Assembly (NCBI GenBank): GCA_947471985.1
Contig: CANIZL010000043.1
Location: 1-52,135, forward strand
DNA length: 52,135 nucleotides
Source of the DNA: Verrucomicrobiota bacterium
Lineage (GTDB): Bacteria; Verrucomicrobiota; Verrucomicrobiia; Limisphaerales; UBA9464
Reading direction: 5' to 3'
Shown: one piece after another, positions 39,639 through 49,900 of the stretch
Layout: each line of letters starts with the position of its first letter
Position numbering within the stretch: the first letter of the stretch is position 1
Made by a program: the position numbers and the translations under genes
The notes under the pieces: model-generated
Database searches by the model: none
Told to the model about the DNA's origin: nothing
The model's input: only the letters and a program-made list of their open reading frames with translations

Positions 39639-42600
39639 ATGAAATTGTCGCCTTTATCACAGGTTTGGTCGTGCGGTTGGCTTGGGGTCGCGCTCGGGCT
39701 TTCCGCCGGGGCCGCTGCGCCTGCCGCCCCGGGTCGCGTCGACTTCCGGCGCGATATCCAGCCGCTGTTGTCCGATAATTGCTTCGCGTGTCACGGGCCC
39801 GATACCCAGAAGATCAAGGGCGGTTTGCGCCTGGATCTCCGCGATGCCGCCGTCAAACCGGCCAAGTCCGGCAAGGTGGCCCTCGTGCCCCAAAAGGCGG
39901 CGGAAAGCGAACTGGTCCGGCGCATCCTGGCCACGGATCCCGATGATCTGATGCCGCCGGGCGAGTCCCACAAGGTCCTCACCGCCGCTCAGAAGGAGTT
40001 GCTCCAGCGGTGGATCAACGAAGGGGCCGAGTATCAGGGGCATTGGTCGTACTCGCCTCCGGTTAAACCCAGCGTGTCCGCCGGCCCCGAGGCCGTGGAT
40101 CAGTTGGTGCACCGGCACTTGAAGGACGTCGGTTTGAAGCCGGCTGTCGAGGCGGATCGGCGGACCTTGGTGCGGCGGTTGTACTTCGATCTCGTCGGGC
40201 TGCCGCCGTCGCCGGAGGAAGTGCATGCGTTTGTCGAGGATCCGTCGCCGGATGCGTATCCGCGTTTGGTGGAACGGTTGCTGGCGTCGCCGCACTACGG
40301 GGAACGCATGGCCATCGGCTGGCTCGATGTGGTGCGGTTTGCGGATACGATCGGGTATCATTCGGACACGCCGCGGGATATCTGGCCCTATCGCGATTAC
40401 GTGATCCGGGCGTTCAATGGCAACAAGCCGTTTGATCAATTCACGCGGGAACAGCTCGCGGGCGATCTGCTGCCGGGACCGACGTTGGAAGAGCAGGTGG
40501 GTTCCGCCTTCAATCGCCTCCTGTTGACCACCGAGGAGGGCGGTGCGCAGGAAAAGGACTACGAGGCGCGGTACCTGACCGATCGCGTGCGGGCGGTGGG
40601 GGCCGTCTGGCTGGGGCAGACCATCGGTTGCGCCCAGTGCCACGATCACAAGTTCGATCCCATCAAGGCGCGGGATTTCTATTCGATGGGCGCGTTTTTC
40701 GCGGATATCAAGGAACCGATCATCGGGGCCCGCGGTCCGGGCGCGTTGATTCCCACCGCGACGCAGGCGCCGGAACTTGCCCGACGTGTGGAGCGGGCCA
40801 CGGCTTTGCAACGGGACTTCGACGGTCCACATCCGGAACTGTCCGAGGCCTATACGCGTTGGCAGTCCGAGCAACAGGCGGCGTTGGCCAGCGAAGGCGC
40901 CTGGACGCGCCTGGTGCCCGTGCAGGCGGATTCCGCGGGTGGGGCCACGTTGAAGATCCGGGACAATCAGTCGGTCCTGGTGTCCGGGAAAAACCCGGAG
41001 AAGGAAACGTACACGGTCCGCTTCACGAATGCGCCGGCCGGGTCCGCGGGTTTGCGCTTGGAGGTCCTCCCGGATGATTCGCTGCCCGCGAAGGGGCCGG
41101 GTCGGGCGGGGAACGGGAATTTTGTGCTGACCGAGGTGGTGGCGCGCGTGGAACGGGACGGCGCGGCCAGTCGAACGGTCGCATTCCGCACGGCCCGGGC
41201 GACGTGGGAACAGACCACGTTGGCGGAGAACAACCCGTACGGGCGGTGGTCCGCGGCGTCGGCCATCGACGGCGATGCGCGGGGGGAATTGGCGGGCTGG
41301 GCGATTCTGCCGGAGGTGGGACGGGCGCAGCAGTTGCAGTTGGAATTGAAGGAGCCGCTCACGCTGGCGCCGGCCGAGGTTTTGGTGGTGGAATTGCAGC
41401 AGAAGCACGGGACTGGCGGGCATAATCTGGGCGCGTTCCGATTGGGGACGACGACGAATCGCGAGGCGGTGCAATCCCCGCTCACGCTGCCGCCGGCCAA
41501 GGAAATTGCCGAGCTGCTCAAGGTGCCGGAGGTAAAACGATCGCCGGAACAACGCGACAGGCTCTTCGCGCACTTCAAGGGCCTCGCGCCCCAACTGGCG
41601 ACGCTGCGGGATCAACTCGTCGAGGCCAAGAAGGCCCGCGCGGACTTCGAAGGCCCGATCGCCCGCTGCCTGGTGACCGAGCGCAACGACAAGCCGCGCA
41701 CGGTGCGGATTTTGCCGCGGGGCAATTGGATGGTGGAGACGGGCGAGATCGTCGAGCCCGCCCTGCCGGCGTACCTGGCACATTCCCCGGCGACGCCCCC
41801 CGGTCGTCGGCTGACCCGCCTGGATCTGGCGAACTGGCTGGTGTCCGCGGAGAACCCGCTGACCGCCCGCGTGGTGATGAACCGCTTGTGGAAGCAGTTC
41901 TTCGGCATCGGACTTTCCAAGGTGATGGACGACCTCGGTTCGCAGGGGGAACCGCCGTCGAATCCCGCCTTGCTGGATTGGCTGGCCTGTGAGTTCCGGG
42001 AAAGCGGCTGGGATTTCAAGCACATGGTGCGGGTGATCGTTTCCAGCTCGACCTATCGACAGACCTCCGTCGCGTCGAAGGAACTGCTGGCGCGGGATCC
42101 GGAAAACCGCGAGCTGGCACGACAGAGCCGCTGGCGTCTCGACGCGGAACTGGTGCGCGACAACGCGCTGGCCATCGCCGGCATGCTCACGCCGGAGATC
42201 GGCGGACCGAGCGTCCGGCCGTATCAGCCGGAGGGTTATTGGGAGAATCTGAATTTTCCGGTGCGCTCCTACGAGCCGAGCGCGGGCGCGGGACTTTATC
42301 GCCGGGGTCTTTATGTCTGGTGGCAGCGCTCGTACGTACATCCCAGCATGCTCGCCTTTGATGCCCCGACGCGGGAGGAATGTGCGGTGGAACGGAATCG
42401 TTCCAACATCCCGCAACAGGCGCTCGTGCTGTTGAACGACCCGAGTTATGTCGAGGCCGCGCGGACGTTTGCGGTGCGGATTCTGCGCGAAGCCGGCACG
42501 GACGAAACCGGCCGGCTCGATTGGGCGTGGCGTCAGGCGTTGGGGCGATCACCGCGGGCCGAGGAACTGGTCGCGGTGCGGGCCTTGTTGACCAAGCATA

Positions 42601-42755
42601 GGGCGGAATTCCAAGCCAACGTGGCGTCCGCCCAGGCGTATTTGAAAATCGGCGCGAATCCGGCCCCGACGGAAATGGATCCGGCGGAATTGGCGGCCTG
42701 GACGGATATCGCCCGGACGTTGTTGAACCTGCACGAAACCATCACCCGTTCCTGA
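39639..42755 (+). CDS. PSCyt1/DUF1549/DUF1553 cytochrome-like protein, 1038 aa
   Basis: From the ATG at 39639 the protein begins with a signal peptide (MKLSPLSQVWSCGWLGVALG, then an Ala-rich cleavage region). A c-type heme motif follows: C48-F-A-C51-H52 in NCFACHGPDTQKIKGGLRLD, which continues into the PSCyt1 region. DUF1549 (PSCyt2) spans about 115-330, with VERLLASPHYGERMAIGWLD and a second CAQCHDHKFDPI, and DUF1553 (PSD1) lies at about 720-1000, with DLANWLVSAENPLTARVVMN and SSSTYRQTS. A middle region of about 300 residues is a beta-rich insert. The product is periplasmic or surface-bound and of unknown substrate. Such genes are abundant in Planctomycetota and Verrucomicrobiota and are almost always paired with DUF1501, as here (3-nt gap). 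A longer start at 39573 has no signal peptide and is rejected. Confidence 0.93.
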   Translation: MKLSPLSQVWSCGWLGVALGLSAGAAAPAAPGRVDFRRDIQPLLSDNCFACHGPDTQKIKGGLRLDLRDAAVKPAKSGKVALVPQKAAESELVRRILATDPDDLMPPGESHKVLTAAQKELLQRWINEGAEYQGHWSYSPPVKPSVSAGPEAVDQLVHRHLKDVGLKPAVEADRRTLVRRLYFDLVGLPPSPEEVHAFVEDPSPDAYPRLVERLLASPHYGERMAIGWLDVVRFADTIGYHSDTPRDIWPYRDYVIRAFNGNKPFDQFTREQLAGDLLPGPTLEEQVGSAFNRLLLTTEEGGAQEKDYEARYLTDRVRAVGAVWLGQTIGCAQCHDHKFDPIKARDFYSMGAFFADIKEPIIGARGPGALIPTATQAPELARRVERATALQRDFDGPHPELSEAYTRWQSEQQAALASEGAWTRLVPVQADSAGGATLKIRDNQSVLVSGKNPEKETYTVRFTNAPAGSAGLRLEVLPDDSLPAKGPGRAGNGNFVLTEVVARVERDGAASRTVAFRTARATWEQTTLAENNPYGRWSAASAIDGDARGELAGWAILPEVGRAQQLQLELKEPLTLAPAEVLVVELQQKHGTGGHNLGAFRLGTTTNREAVQSPLTLPPAKEIAELLKVPEVKRSPEQRDRLFAHFKGLAPQLATLRDQLVEAKKARADFEGPIARCLVTERNDKPRTVRILPRGNWMVETGEIVEPALPAYLAHSPATPPGRRLTRLDLANWLVSAENPLTARVVMNRLWKQFFGIGLSKVMDDLGSQGEPPSNPALLDWLACEFRESGWDFKHMVRVIVSSSTYRQTSVASKELLARDPENRELARQSRWRLDAELVRDNALAIAGMLTPEIGGPSVRPYQPEGYWENLNFPVRSYEPSAGAGLYRRGLYVWWQRSYVHPSMLAFDAPTREECAVERNRSNIPQQALVLLNDPSYVEAARTFAVRILREAGTDETGRLDWAWRQALGRSPRAEELVAVRALLTKHRAEFQANVASAQAYLKIGANPAPTEMDPAELAAWTDIARTLLNLHETITRS

Positions 42756-42758
42756 GCC

Positions 42759-44210
42759 ATGAAGTTTGCCTCTGAATTCTCGCAATACCTGCGGCAGCAA
42801 CAGACGCGGCGGGTTTTTCTCGGTCGCACGTCCCAAGGGGTCGGGGCGCTGGCCCTGGCGTCGCTTCTGGAACCGCGCGTGCTGCGGGCGGGCGGTCTGA
42901 CGCCGTCGCCGCGCGGCACCGGCGTGATCCAGCCGCTGCACTTCGCGCCCAAGGCCAAGCGCGTAATCTGGCTCTCGATGGCGGGCGGGCCGTCGCACCT
43001 GGAGACCTGGGATCACAAACCCAAGCTCGCGGAAATGCACGGGCAGGCGATGCCCGAGTCGTTTACCAAGGGCAAACAGATCGCGCAATTGCAGGGGCAG
43101 AAACTCACCTGCTACGGACCGCAGCATAAGTTCCAGCGGTTCGGCAAGGTGGGCGTGGAGATTTGTGAACTCTTTCCCCAAATCGGCTCGGTGGCGGACG
43201 AGATTTGCTGGGTTCGTTCCATGACCACCGAGGCGATCAATCACGATCCCGCCCACATGTTCATGAACACGGGTTCGCAGATCGCCGGTCGCCCCAGCAT
43301 GGGCGCGTGGTTGACCTACGGGCTGGGTTCGGAAGCGGAGAATCTGCCGGGGTTTGTGGTGCTGACGTCGCTCGGACGCGGCGGACAGAACCAGCCGATC
43401 GCGGCGCGCCAATGGGCGCCGGGCTTTCTGCCGAGCCGTTTCCAGGGCGTGCATCTGCGGGGCAAGGGCGATCCGGTCATGTACCTCGGCTCCCCGGCTG
43501 GCGTGACGCGCGAACAGCAGCAGGACGTGGTGAAAACCATCAATACGCTGAACGCCCAGCAGGATGCGATTGTGGACGATCCGGAGATTGCCACGCGCAT
43601 TGCGCAGTATGAACTGGCCTTTCAGATGCAGGCGAGTGTGCCGGAGTTGATGGATGTGGCCCATGAACCGGCGAAGGTGCTCGAGCTGTACGGGTGCAAA
43701 CCGGGCGATGGCTCGTTTGCGTCGAACTGTTTGCTCGCGCGCCGATTGGTGGAGCGCGGAGTGCGCTTTGTGCAGTTGTATCACAAGGATTGGGATCACC
43801 ACGGTGGGGTGAAACAGGGCGTTATCTACAAGGCCGAGGAGATCGATCGCGCATGCATGGCGTTGATCACGGATCTGAAGCAGCGCGACATGCTCAAGGA
43901 CACGCTGATTGTCTGGGCCGGGGAGTTTGGTCGCACGCCGATGAGCCAGGGCGGGGACGGACGGGATCATCACAACGCCGGGTTTACGATCTGGCTCGCG
44001 GGGGGCGGCATCCGCGGGGGATCCATCTATGGATCGACCGACGAATTGGGGTATGCGGCGGTGGAGAATCCGATCGATGTCCACGATCTGCACGCCACGA
44101 TGCTGCGCCTGCTGGGGATCGAGCACACGCGCATGACGGTGAAATTCCAGGGCTTGGATGCGCGCCTGACGGGCATTGCCGGCAAGGTGATCAAGGATCT
44201 GATGGCGTAG
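42759..44210 (+). CDS. DUF1501 family protein, 483 aa
   Basis: The N-terminus TRRVFLGRTSQGVGALALAS (about 16-35) looks like a twin-arginine signal. The core has VIWLSMAGGPSHLETWDHKP and, near the C-terminus, LIVWAGEFGRTPMSQGGDGR then DHHNAGFTIWLAGGGIRGGS, the marks of the DUF1501 (sulfatase/alkaline-phosphatase-fold-like) family. It is probably exported folded through Tat and works with the preceding heme-motif protein. The gene lies 3 nt after that gene, so they are an operon. Confidence 0.95.
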   Translation: MKFASEFSQYLRQQQTRRVFLGRTSQGVGALALASLLEPRVLRAGGLTPSPRGTGVIQPLHFAPKAKRVIWLSMAGGPSHLETWDHKPKLAEMHGQAMPESFTKGKQIAQLQGQKLTCYGPQHKFQRFGKVGVEICELFPQIGSVADEICWVRSMTTEAINHDPAHMFMNTGSQIAGRPSMGAWLTYGLGSEAENLPGFVVLTSLGRGGQNQPIAARQWAPGFLPSRFQGVHLRGKGDPVMYLGSPAGVTREQQQDVVKTINTLNAQQDAIVDDPEIATRIAQYELAFQMQASVPELMDVAHEPAKVLELYGCKPGDGSFASNCLLARRLVERGVRFVQLYHKDWDHHGGVKQGVIYKAEEIDRACMALITDLKQRDMLKDTLIVWAGEFGRTPMSQGGDGRDHHNAGFTIWLAGGGIRGGSIYGSTDELGYAAVENPIDVHDLHATMLRLLGIEHTRMTVKFQGLDARLTGIAGKVIKDLMA

Positions 44211-44227
44211 CCGCGCGGGGCGTCAGC

Positions 44228-44246
44228 GACGGCCGCTGCGGTCGTC
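44228..44246. terminator. Weak hairpin between convergent genes
   Basis: GACGGCC at 44228-44234 can pair with GGTCGTC at 44240-44246 around a five-base loop. It lies between the convergent DUF1501 and MFS genes, where a bidirectional terminator is expected, but it has no T-run and the stem is short. Confidence 0.3.
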
Positions 44247-44264
44247 CCCAGCGGGAAAGACCCC

Positions 44265-45536
44265 CTATTCTGCTCGTGCGGCCGCGTGCGGGGGCACGCG
44301 AATGCCCAGCCAGCAGGCGGCGCCGGCCAAGCCGATAATCGCGCCCAGGCCCAGCCCCCACGACCAGCCCAGATGGGTGCCGATGATGGGCGTCAGCAGC
44401 GGGGCCAGCAGACCGATGCCATTGCCGCCGGTGTTCATAATGGCGGCGGTGGTGCCGCCCCGGTGTCGACCGAGCCGCACGGCGGTGGTCCAGAAGGCAC
44501 TTTCCGTGAGGCCCAGGATGCCGAGCGCGAGCGTGAACCAGGTGACCACCCAACCAATTTGCGTGGACCCAATGCCGGCGAGCAGGCAGGCGGCGCTGGC
44601 GCCCATGCCGAGCGCGGGCAGCCAATGACGCCGGGCGTCGCCGAATCGCGATTCCCACTGACCCTGCAACCAGCCGCCCACGGGCATGCCGAAAGCCATC
44701 GCCAGATTCGGCAGCCCCGCATAGAAGCGGCTCTGCACTTTTTCCAAGTGCAGGATTTCGTCGAAGTAATAGTGGAGCCAGTAGAAGAAGAGGTATTGGA
44801 AATAACCCACGGCGGCGTAGCTCAAGGTGAGCAGGACCAGCGATCGGAGGTCCAACGGGAGGGCGGAAGTGGGCGCGGTGGGTTGTGCACTGGCGCTCGC
44901 TTCGACCGGCAAATTCGTGTCGGGATGATCGCGGCCCACCCACCACCAAAGGGTGGCGAGTCCCAACGTGAGCCCGCCGGTCAGCAAAAAGGCGCGGGGC
45001 CATTCGACCCAGTCGATCAGGCCGCCAAAGATCGGATGCACGACGGCGTACGCGAGAATCGAAGCGCCGGTGACCAGTCCATTGGCGAGCGGCGCCTGCG
45101 CGGGGGAAAACCAGTTGCCGATGGCGCGGGCGGCGCCGGGATGCAGCGGAGCGCTCACCAGACCCATGGTGGAGCGAACGATGAGCAGGGCGGTCAGAAT
45201 GGGCAGGGACGAAAGAAAACCCAGACCGACGAGCCCGGTGAACCCGCAAAAGATGGCGGAGCCCACGGCCATCAGGGTCAGGGTGAGTCGCGGACCGGTG
45301 CGATCGAGGAAGAGTCCGCCCGGGATCATGAAGAGCGTGTAGACGATCAGGAACGACGAGTAGACCGCGCCCATCTGCTCCGGCGAGATGTGGTGCTGGG
45401 CCATGATCCGCTCATCGCCCGCGCTGGTGATGCTGGCGCGATTGAAGTGATTGAGAAAACACAGCGCCATCAGGAGCGCGAGAATGCCGATTTGCGCGGC
45501 ATTCCAGACGCGGGTCCGGGCAGATGGGGGTGGCAT
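44265..45536 (-). CDS. MFS transporter, ACS (anion:cation symporter)-like, 423 aa
   Basis: The protein has about twelve hydrophobic segments. The opening QIGILALLMALCFLNHFNRA followed by SITSAGDERIM and MGAVYSSFLIVYTLFMIPGG with DRTGPR is typical of the ACS group (hexuronate/galactarate-type symporters), with the Asp/Arg motif after TM2. A hydrophilic loop (residues about 195-225) lies between the two six-helix halves. It is an inner-membrane transporter; its substrate cannot be told from the sequence, although sugar acids are plausible from the group. The gene diverges from the RND operon across a 293-bp spacer. Confidence 0.9.
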   Translation of the reverse strand: MPPPSARTRVWNAAQIGILALLMALCFLNHFNRASITSAGDERIMAQHHISPEQMGAVYSSFLIVYTLFMIPGGLFLDRTGPRLTLTLMAVGSAIFCGFTGLVGLGFLSSLPILTALLIVRSTMGLVSAPLHPGAARAIGNWFSPAQAPLANGLVTGASILAYAVVHPIFGGLIDWVEWPRAFLLTGGLTLGLATLWWWVGRDHPDTNLPVEASASAQPTAPTSALPLDLRSLVLLTLSYAAVGYFQYLFFYWLHYYFDEILHLEKVQSRFYAGLPNLAMAFGMPVGGWLQGQWESRFGDARRHWLPALGMGASAACLLAGIGSTQIGWVVTWFTLALGILGLTESAFWTTAVRLGRHRGGTTAAIMNTGGNGIGLLAPLLTPIIGTHLGWSWGLGLGAIIGLAGAACWLGIRVPPHAAARAE

Positions 45537-45829
45537 GGTGGGAGGGTGAAGGAGGAAGGAAGAAGGTAGAAGGATGAATTTTCAGTGGCCGGGGTGCGCA
45601 GTTTCTCTTCGACGGGTTGGGGTCCGGTGGTACGTCATTCCAAAGCGGTAGGGGGCTGCCGCAGCCCAGGACGCTGGCGCGAGTTCTCGGCGGCCTTATG
45701 AAGATCGCGTTTTTTGGAGGGTGGAAGTCCTCGGATGTTTGCGCGACTACTGATGTGGTGGGTAAATGCTTCAAGTTTTTCCTGAATCCTTTTCACCGTC
45801 GGCCGTCCGTCCGTTTAACTTCCTGAGAC
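45537..45829. promoter_or_regulatory. Divergent spacer between MFS and RND genes
   Basis: This 293-bp spacer separates the minus-strand MFS gene from the plus-strand adaptor gene and must hold both promoters. I see no clear -35/-10 pair or operator palindrome and no regulator gene in the window. Confidence 0.35.
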
Positions 45830-46900
45830 ATGAGAGTTGGTTGGTTGTTGATCGCCGCTGGTTTGGGCGGGCTGTCGGGGTGCTCGAAATCGAGTCCGCC
45901 CGCCGCCGCGCCGTCGCCGGATGCACCCGTGACGGTGACGGTGGCCACCCTCGCCACTGAATCCCTGGATCGTACCCTGGCGGTGGTCGGAACGTTGTTT
46001 GCGAAGGATGAAGCCGTGGTGGCGGCGGAGGTGGAAGGCAAGATCGAGAAGACCGGGGCCGAGTTCGGGGATCGGGTGCGGGCGGGGCAGGAACTCGCGT
46101 TGATCGCCACGGAGACCTATGCGGCGCTCGCGCATCAGGCGGCTGCGCGCGTGACCCAGGCCCAGGCGAATGCCAGCAGCGCGGACCATGAACTCAGTCG
46201 ACAGGAGATTCTGCGGAAAAGTGGCATCGCATCGCCGGCCGATCTGGATTCGGCGGTCGCTGCGGCGGATTCGGCGCGCGCGGCGGTGAAGGCGGCGCAG
46301 GCCGCGGAGACGGTGTCGAAATTGAATCTCGAACACAGCCACATCCGCGCACCGTTTGATGCCGCGATTTCCGAGCGGTTGGCGGGGGCGGGCGATTACG
46401 TGGTGGCCGGCACGCCGCTGTTTCGCATCGTCGATGACGCCGTGCTGAAATTCATCGTAGCCGCACCGGAGGCCGACGCCCCGCGCATCCAGAAGGAACA
46501 GGTGGTGCGCTTCACGGTGGATGCGTATCCGGATCGGACGTTTGAGGGGAAGGTGTTTCTGATCAGTCCGCAGGTCAGTGCGGCGACCCGGATGTTTTCT
46601 CTGGGGGCCCTGGTGCCCAATGCGGAGCGCACATTGAAGGCCGGTACTTTTGCCCGGGGTGAGATTGTGCTGGAACGGGGGATTCCCACGGTCCTCGCCC
46701 CGTTGGAATCGATCATCGTCTCGTCCGGCAATGCGCGGGTCTTTGTGGTGAGCAACAATGTGGTGCGCCTCCGGCCGGTGACCCTGGGCCGGGTGGTGCG
46801 GGATCGCCAGGAGGTCAAGGGCGTGGCGGCGGGCGAGGTCGTGGTGACCAGCGGCAACAGCAAGCTGCGCGACAATCTTCGGGTGGTGCTCCGCCGATGA
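45830..46900 (+). CDS. RND efflux periplasmic adaptor lipoprotein (MexA/AcrA family), 356 aa
   Basis: The N-terminus MRVGWLLIAAGLGGLSGCSK is a lipoprotein signal with lipobox LSGC, so the mature protein is tethered at Cys18. The lipoyl-like half (DEAVVAAEVEGKIEKTGAEF), a helical hairpin (about residues 105-165, rich in Ala and Gln), the second lipoyl half (IRAPFDAAISERLAGAGDYV) and the beta-barrel with RTFEGKVFLISPQV follow in the usual order. The length of 356 aa is normal. The stop overlaps the pump start in ATGA. It connects the inner-membrane pump to an outer-membrane channel; no TolC-like gene is in the window. Confidence 0.95.
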   Translation: MRVGWLLIAAGLGGLSGCSKSSPPAAAPSPDAPVTVTVATLATESLDRTLAVVGTLFAKDEAVVAAEVEGKIEKTGAEFGDRVRAGQELALIATETYAALAHQAAARVTQAQANASSADHELSRQEILRKSGIASPADLDSAVAAADSARAAVKAAQAAETVSKLNLEHSHIRAPFDAAISERLAGAGDYVVAGTPLFRIVDDAVLKFIVAAPEADAPRIQKEQVVRFTVDAYPDRTFEGKVFLISPQVSAATRMFSLGALVPNAERTLKAGTFARGEIVLERGIPTVLAPLESIIVSSGNARVFVVSNNVVRLRPVTLGRVVRDRQEVKGVAAGEVVVTSGNSKLRDNLRVVLRR

Positions 46901-49900
46901 AGTCCTCTCACGAATCACCGGCGACGCCGGTTTCCCCGTCCGATGTCGGCGTCGGTTTGGCGGACGTGTGCATCCGCCGGCCGGTCTTTGCCACGATGCT
47001 GAATCTGCTGCTCGTGGTGGTGGGCTGGTTCGCGTTTCATGAGCTGGGCGTGGACCAGTTGCCCAACGTCGAGCTGCCCATCGTCACGGTGACCACGACT
47101 TTGCGAGGAGCATCGCCGGAGGAGATCGAGACCAGCGTCACCAAGCCCATCGAGGAGATCATCAACACGGTGCCGGGCATCGATGAACTCAGTTCCTCCA
47201 GTCGGGAGGGTTTCTGCATGGTGACGGCGAATTTCTTCATGGACCGCGATCGCGACCAGGCGGCGCAGGACGTGCGGGACAAGGTGAACACGATTCTGTC
47301 GCGCCTGCCGGCCGGGACGGAGACGCCGATCGTGGACAAGTTTGAAGTGGATGCCGTGCCGGTGTTGACGCTGGCGATCAGTGCGCCGCGGGACTTGAAG
47401 GAAATCACCTTCTTCGTCGACAAGCTCATCAAACAGAATCTGGAGACAGTTCCGGATGTCGGCGCCATCACGCTGGTGGGTGGACGGCTGCGGGCCGTGC
47501 AGGTGAGCATCGAGCCGGAGCGTCTGCGGGCCTACAACCTGACGGTGGAGGATGTCCGGCGCGCGTTGGAATCACAGAACCTGGAAGTGCCCGGCGGCCG
47601 CGTGGAACAGGCCGGGCGCGAACTGGTGCTACGGACGCTTGGGCGCATGCGGACGGTGCCCGAATTTGAGCGCTTGATCGTGGCGTCGGTCGGTGGCCAG
47701 CAGGTGCATTTGTCGCAGGTCGCCCGGGTTACCGATGGCATTGAAGAGCCGCGGACGCTGGTGCGCTTGAACGGCACCAATTCGATCACCCTGGTGGTGC
47801 GCAAGCAGAGCGGATCGAACTCGGTGAAGTTGATCGATGCCCTCAAGGAGCGCCTCGAACAACTGCGTCCGACGCTGCCGTCCGACTGCCAGGTGTTGGT
47901 GATCCGCGATCAATCGCGCTTCATCCGGCGGAATCTGGACGAGGTCACCTTTCATTTGTTCCTCGGCATGGCGTTGGTGGGATTGACGGTCTTTTTCTTC
48001 CTGCACGACTGGCGGGGCACGTTGATCGCCAGCGTGGCGATCCCGGTGAGTTTGATTGCGACGTGTGCCTTGATGAAGGCGATGGGTTATACGCTCAACA
48101 ACTCCACGATGCTGGCGCTGATGTTCAGCGTGGGCGTGGTGATCGATGACGCCATCGTGGTGCTGGAGAACATCCATCGCACGATGGAGGAGCAGGGGCT
48201 GAGTGCCGTGGAGGCCGCGCGCCGCGGCACGCGGGAGATCGCTCTGGCCGTGTTGGCGACGACGCTATCGCTGGTGGTGATCTTCGTACCGCTGGGGATG
48301 ATGCGGGGCCGGACCGGCATGTTCTTCGCCAGCTTCGGCTGGACCGTGGCGTTTGCGATTTTGGTGTCGCTCTTCGTGAGTTTCACGCTGACCCCGATGC
48401 TCGCGGCCCGTTTTCTGCGGCACAGCACGAACGAAAAGGAACGCGAACTCAAGGCGCACGGCGGTCGCTTGATGCGGTGGCTGGCCGACCACTACGAGGC
48501 GATTCTTCGTTGGAGTTTGTCGCATCGATGGGTGGTGATGAGCCTGTGCGGGCTTTGCGTGGCCTCGCTCTGGTGGCTGTATCCGATGACGAAATTCACC
48601 TTTGTGGCGCAGGACGACACCAGTGAATTCGAAGTGGGTTTGACGTTCCCCGAAGGCACGAGTTTGGCGCGCAGTGCTCAGTTGGCGGCGGAGGTGGAAG
48701 CGGATATCAAGGGCATCCATCTGGACGGGGAATCGGCCGTACTGGACACGCTGGTGACCATCGGCACGACCAGCGGGCGTTTGGGCAAGGGCGAGGGGGA
48801 TGTGACCCTGGGCACGCTTTATTGCCGGCTTCCGGAACTGGGCGGGCGGTTGGATCAATTGGAACGGCACTCGCGGCGGTGGGGGCAGCCGGAGGCAATG
48901 TCGGCGGCCCGCCGTTTGTTGGCGCGGTATCCGGACATCCGTTCGAGCGTTCAGGCGATCAATGCCATGGGCGGCGGCGGACCGGGGCGGGGCGGGGAGA
49001 TCGCTTTTAATCTGATCGGTCCCGATCTCAGCAAGCTGACCGAGTACTCGGATCACTTGGTGGAACTGCTCCGTGCGGATCCGGGCCTGACGGACGTGGA
49101 CACGACGCTGTCGAACCGGAAGCCCGAGTTGCAGGTGCACATTGACCGAGAGAAGGCGAGTCAATTTGGTCTGCGGGTGGAGGAGATTGCCACCACGCTG
49201 CGCGTTTTGGTCGGTGGATTGATCGTGGGCGCCTACAAGGAGAATGACGATCAATACGATGTCTGGCTGCGGGCCCGGGCGGCGGATCGCGGGACGGTGG
49301 AATCCTTGCAGCAATACACGGTGCGCAGTCGGGCCAGCACCAATACGGACCGGATTCCCCTCGTGCCGCTGGGAAATTTTGTGCGCCTGGAGGAGGCCCG
49401 GGGGCCGAATCAAATCGACCGGTTTCAACGGCAACGGCGCGTGACCATGGTGGCCAACCTCGGGACTTACTCCATGGGCGAGGCGGTCAAGGCGGTGGAG
49501 CAGGCGGTGACGCGGTTGGATCTGCCGCCGGAGTATCAGGTCGTGATGGTGGGACGCGCGAAGCAATTCCAGGAGACGATGCGGAACTTCGCGCTCGCGT
49601 TCCTGGTGGCTGTGCTCTTCATGTACATGGTACTCGCCGCGCAGTTCGAGCACTTCATTTATCCAATCAGCATTCTGCTGGCGGTGCCGTTGGCGCTGCC
49701 GTTTGCGCTCGGGTGGATGGTGTTTCTCAACGAGCAGCTCAACATCTTCGCCATCTTTGGTCTCTTCATGCTGGCCGGCGTGGTGAAGAAAAACGGCATC
49801 ATGCAGGTGGATTACACCAATGTGCTACGCCGCCGCGGAATCGCCCGCGAAACGGCCATCCTGCAGGCCAACCGGGTGCGGCTGCGGCCCATCCTGATGA

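Noticed and set aside
39657-42416. Very long minus-strand open frame (919 aa) opposite the DUF1549 gene
   Set aside because: It is a high-GC shadow; its protein is Arg/Gly/His-rich without domains, while the plus strand shows clear heme, DUF1549 and DUF1553 motifs.
44286-45569. Plus-strand open frame (427 aa) opposite the MFS transporter
   Set aside because: Its product is Gly/Gln/Arg-rich with no membrane segments; the minus strand has a clean transporter.
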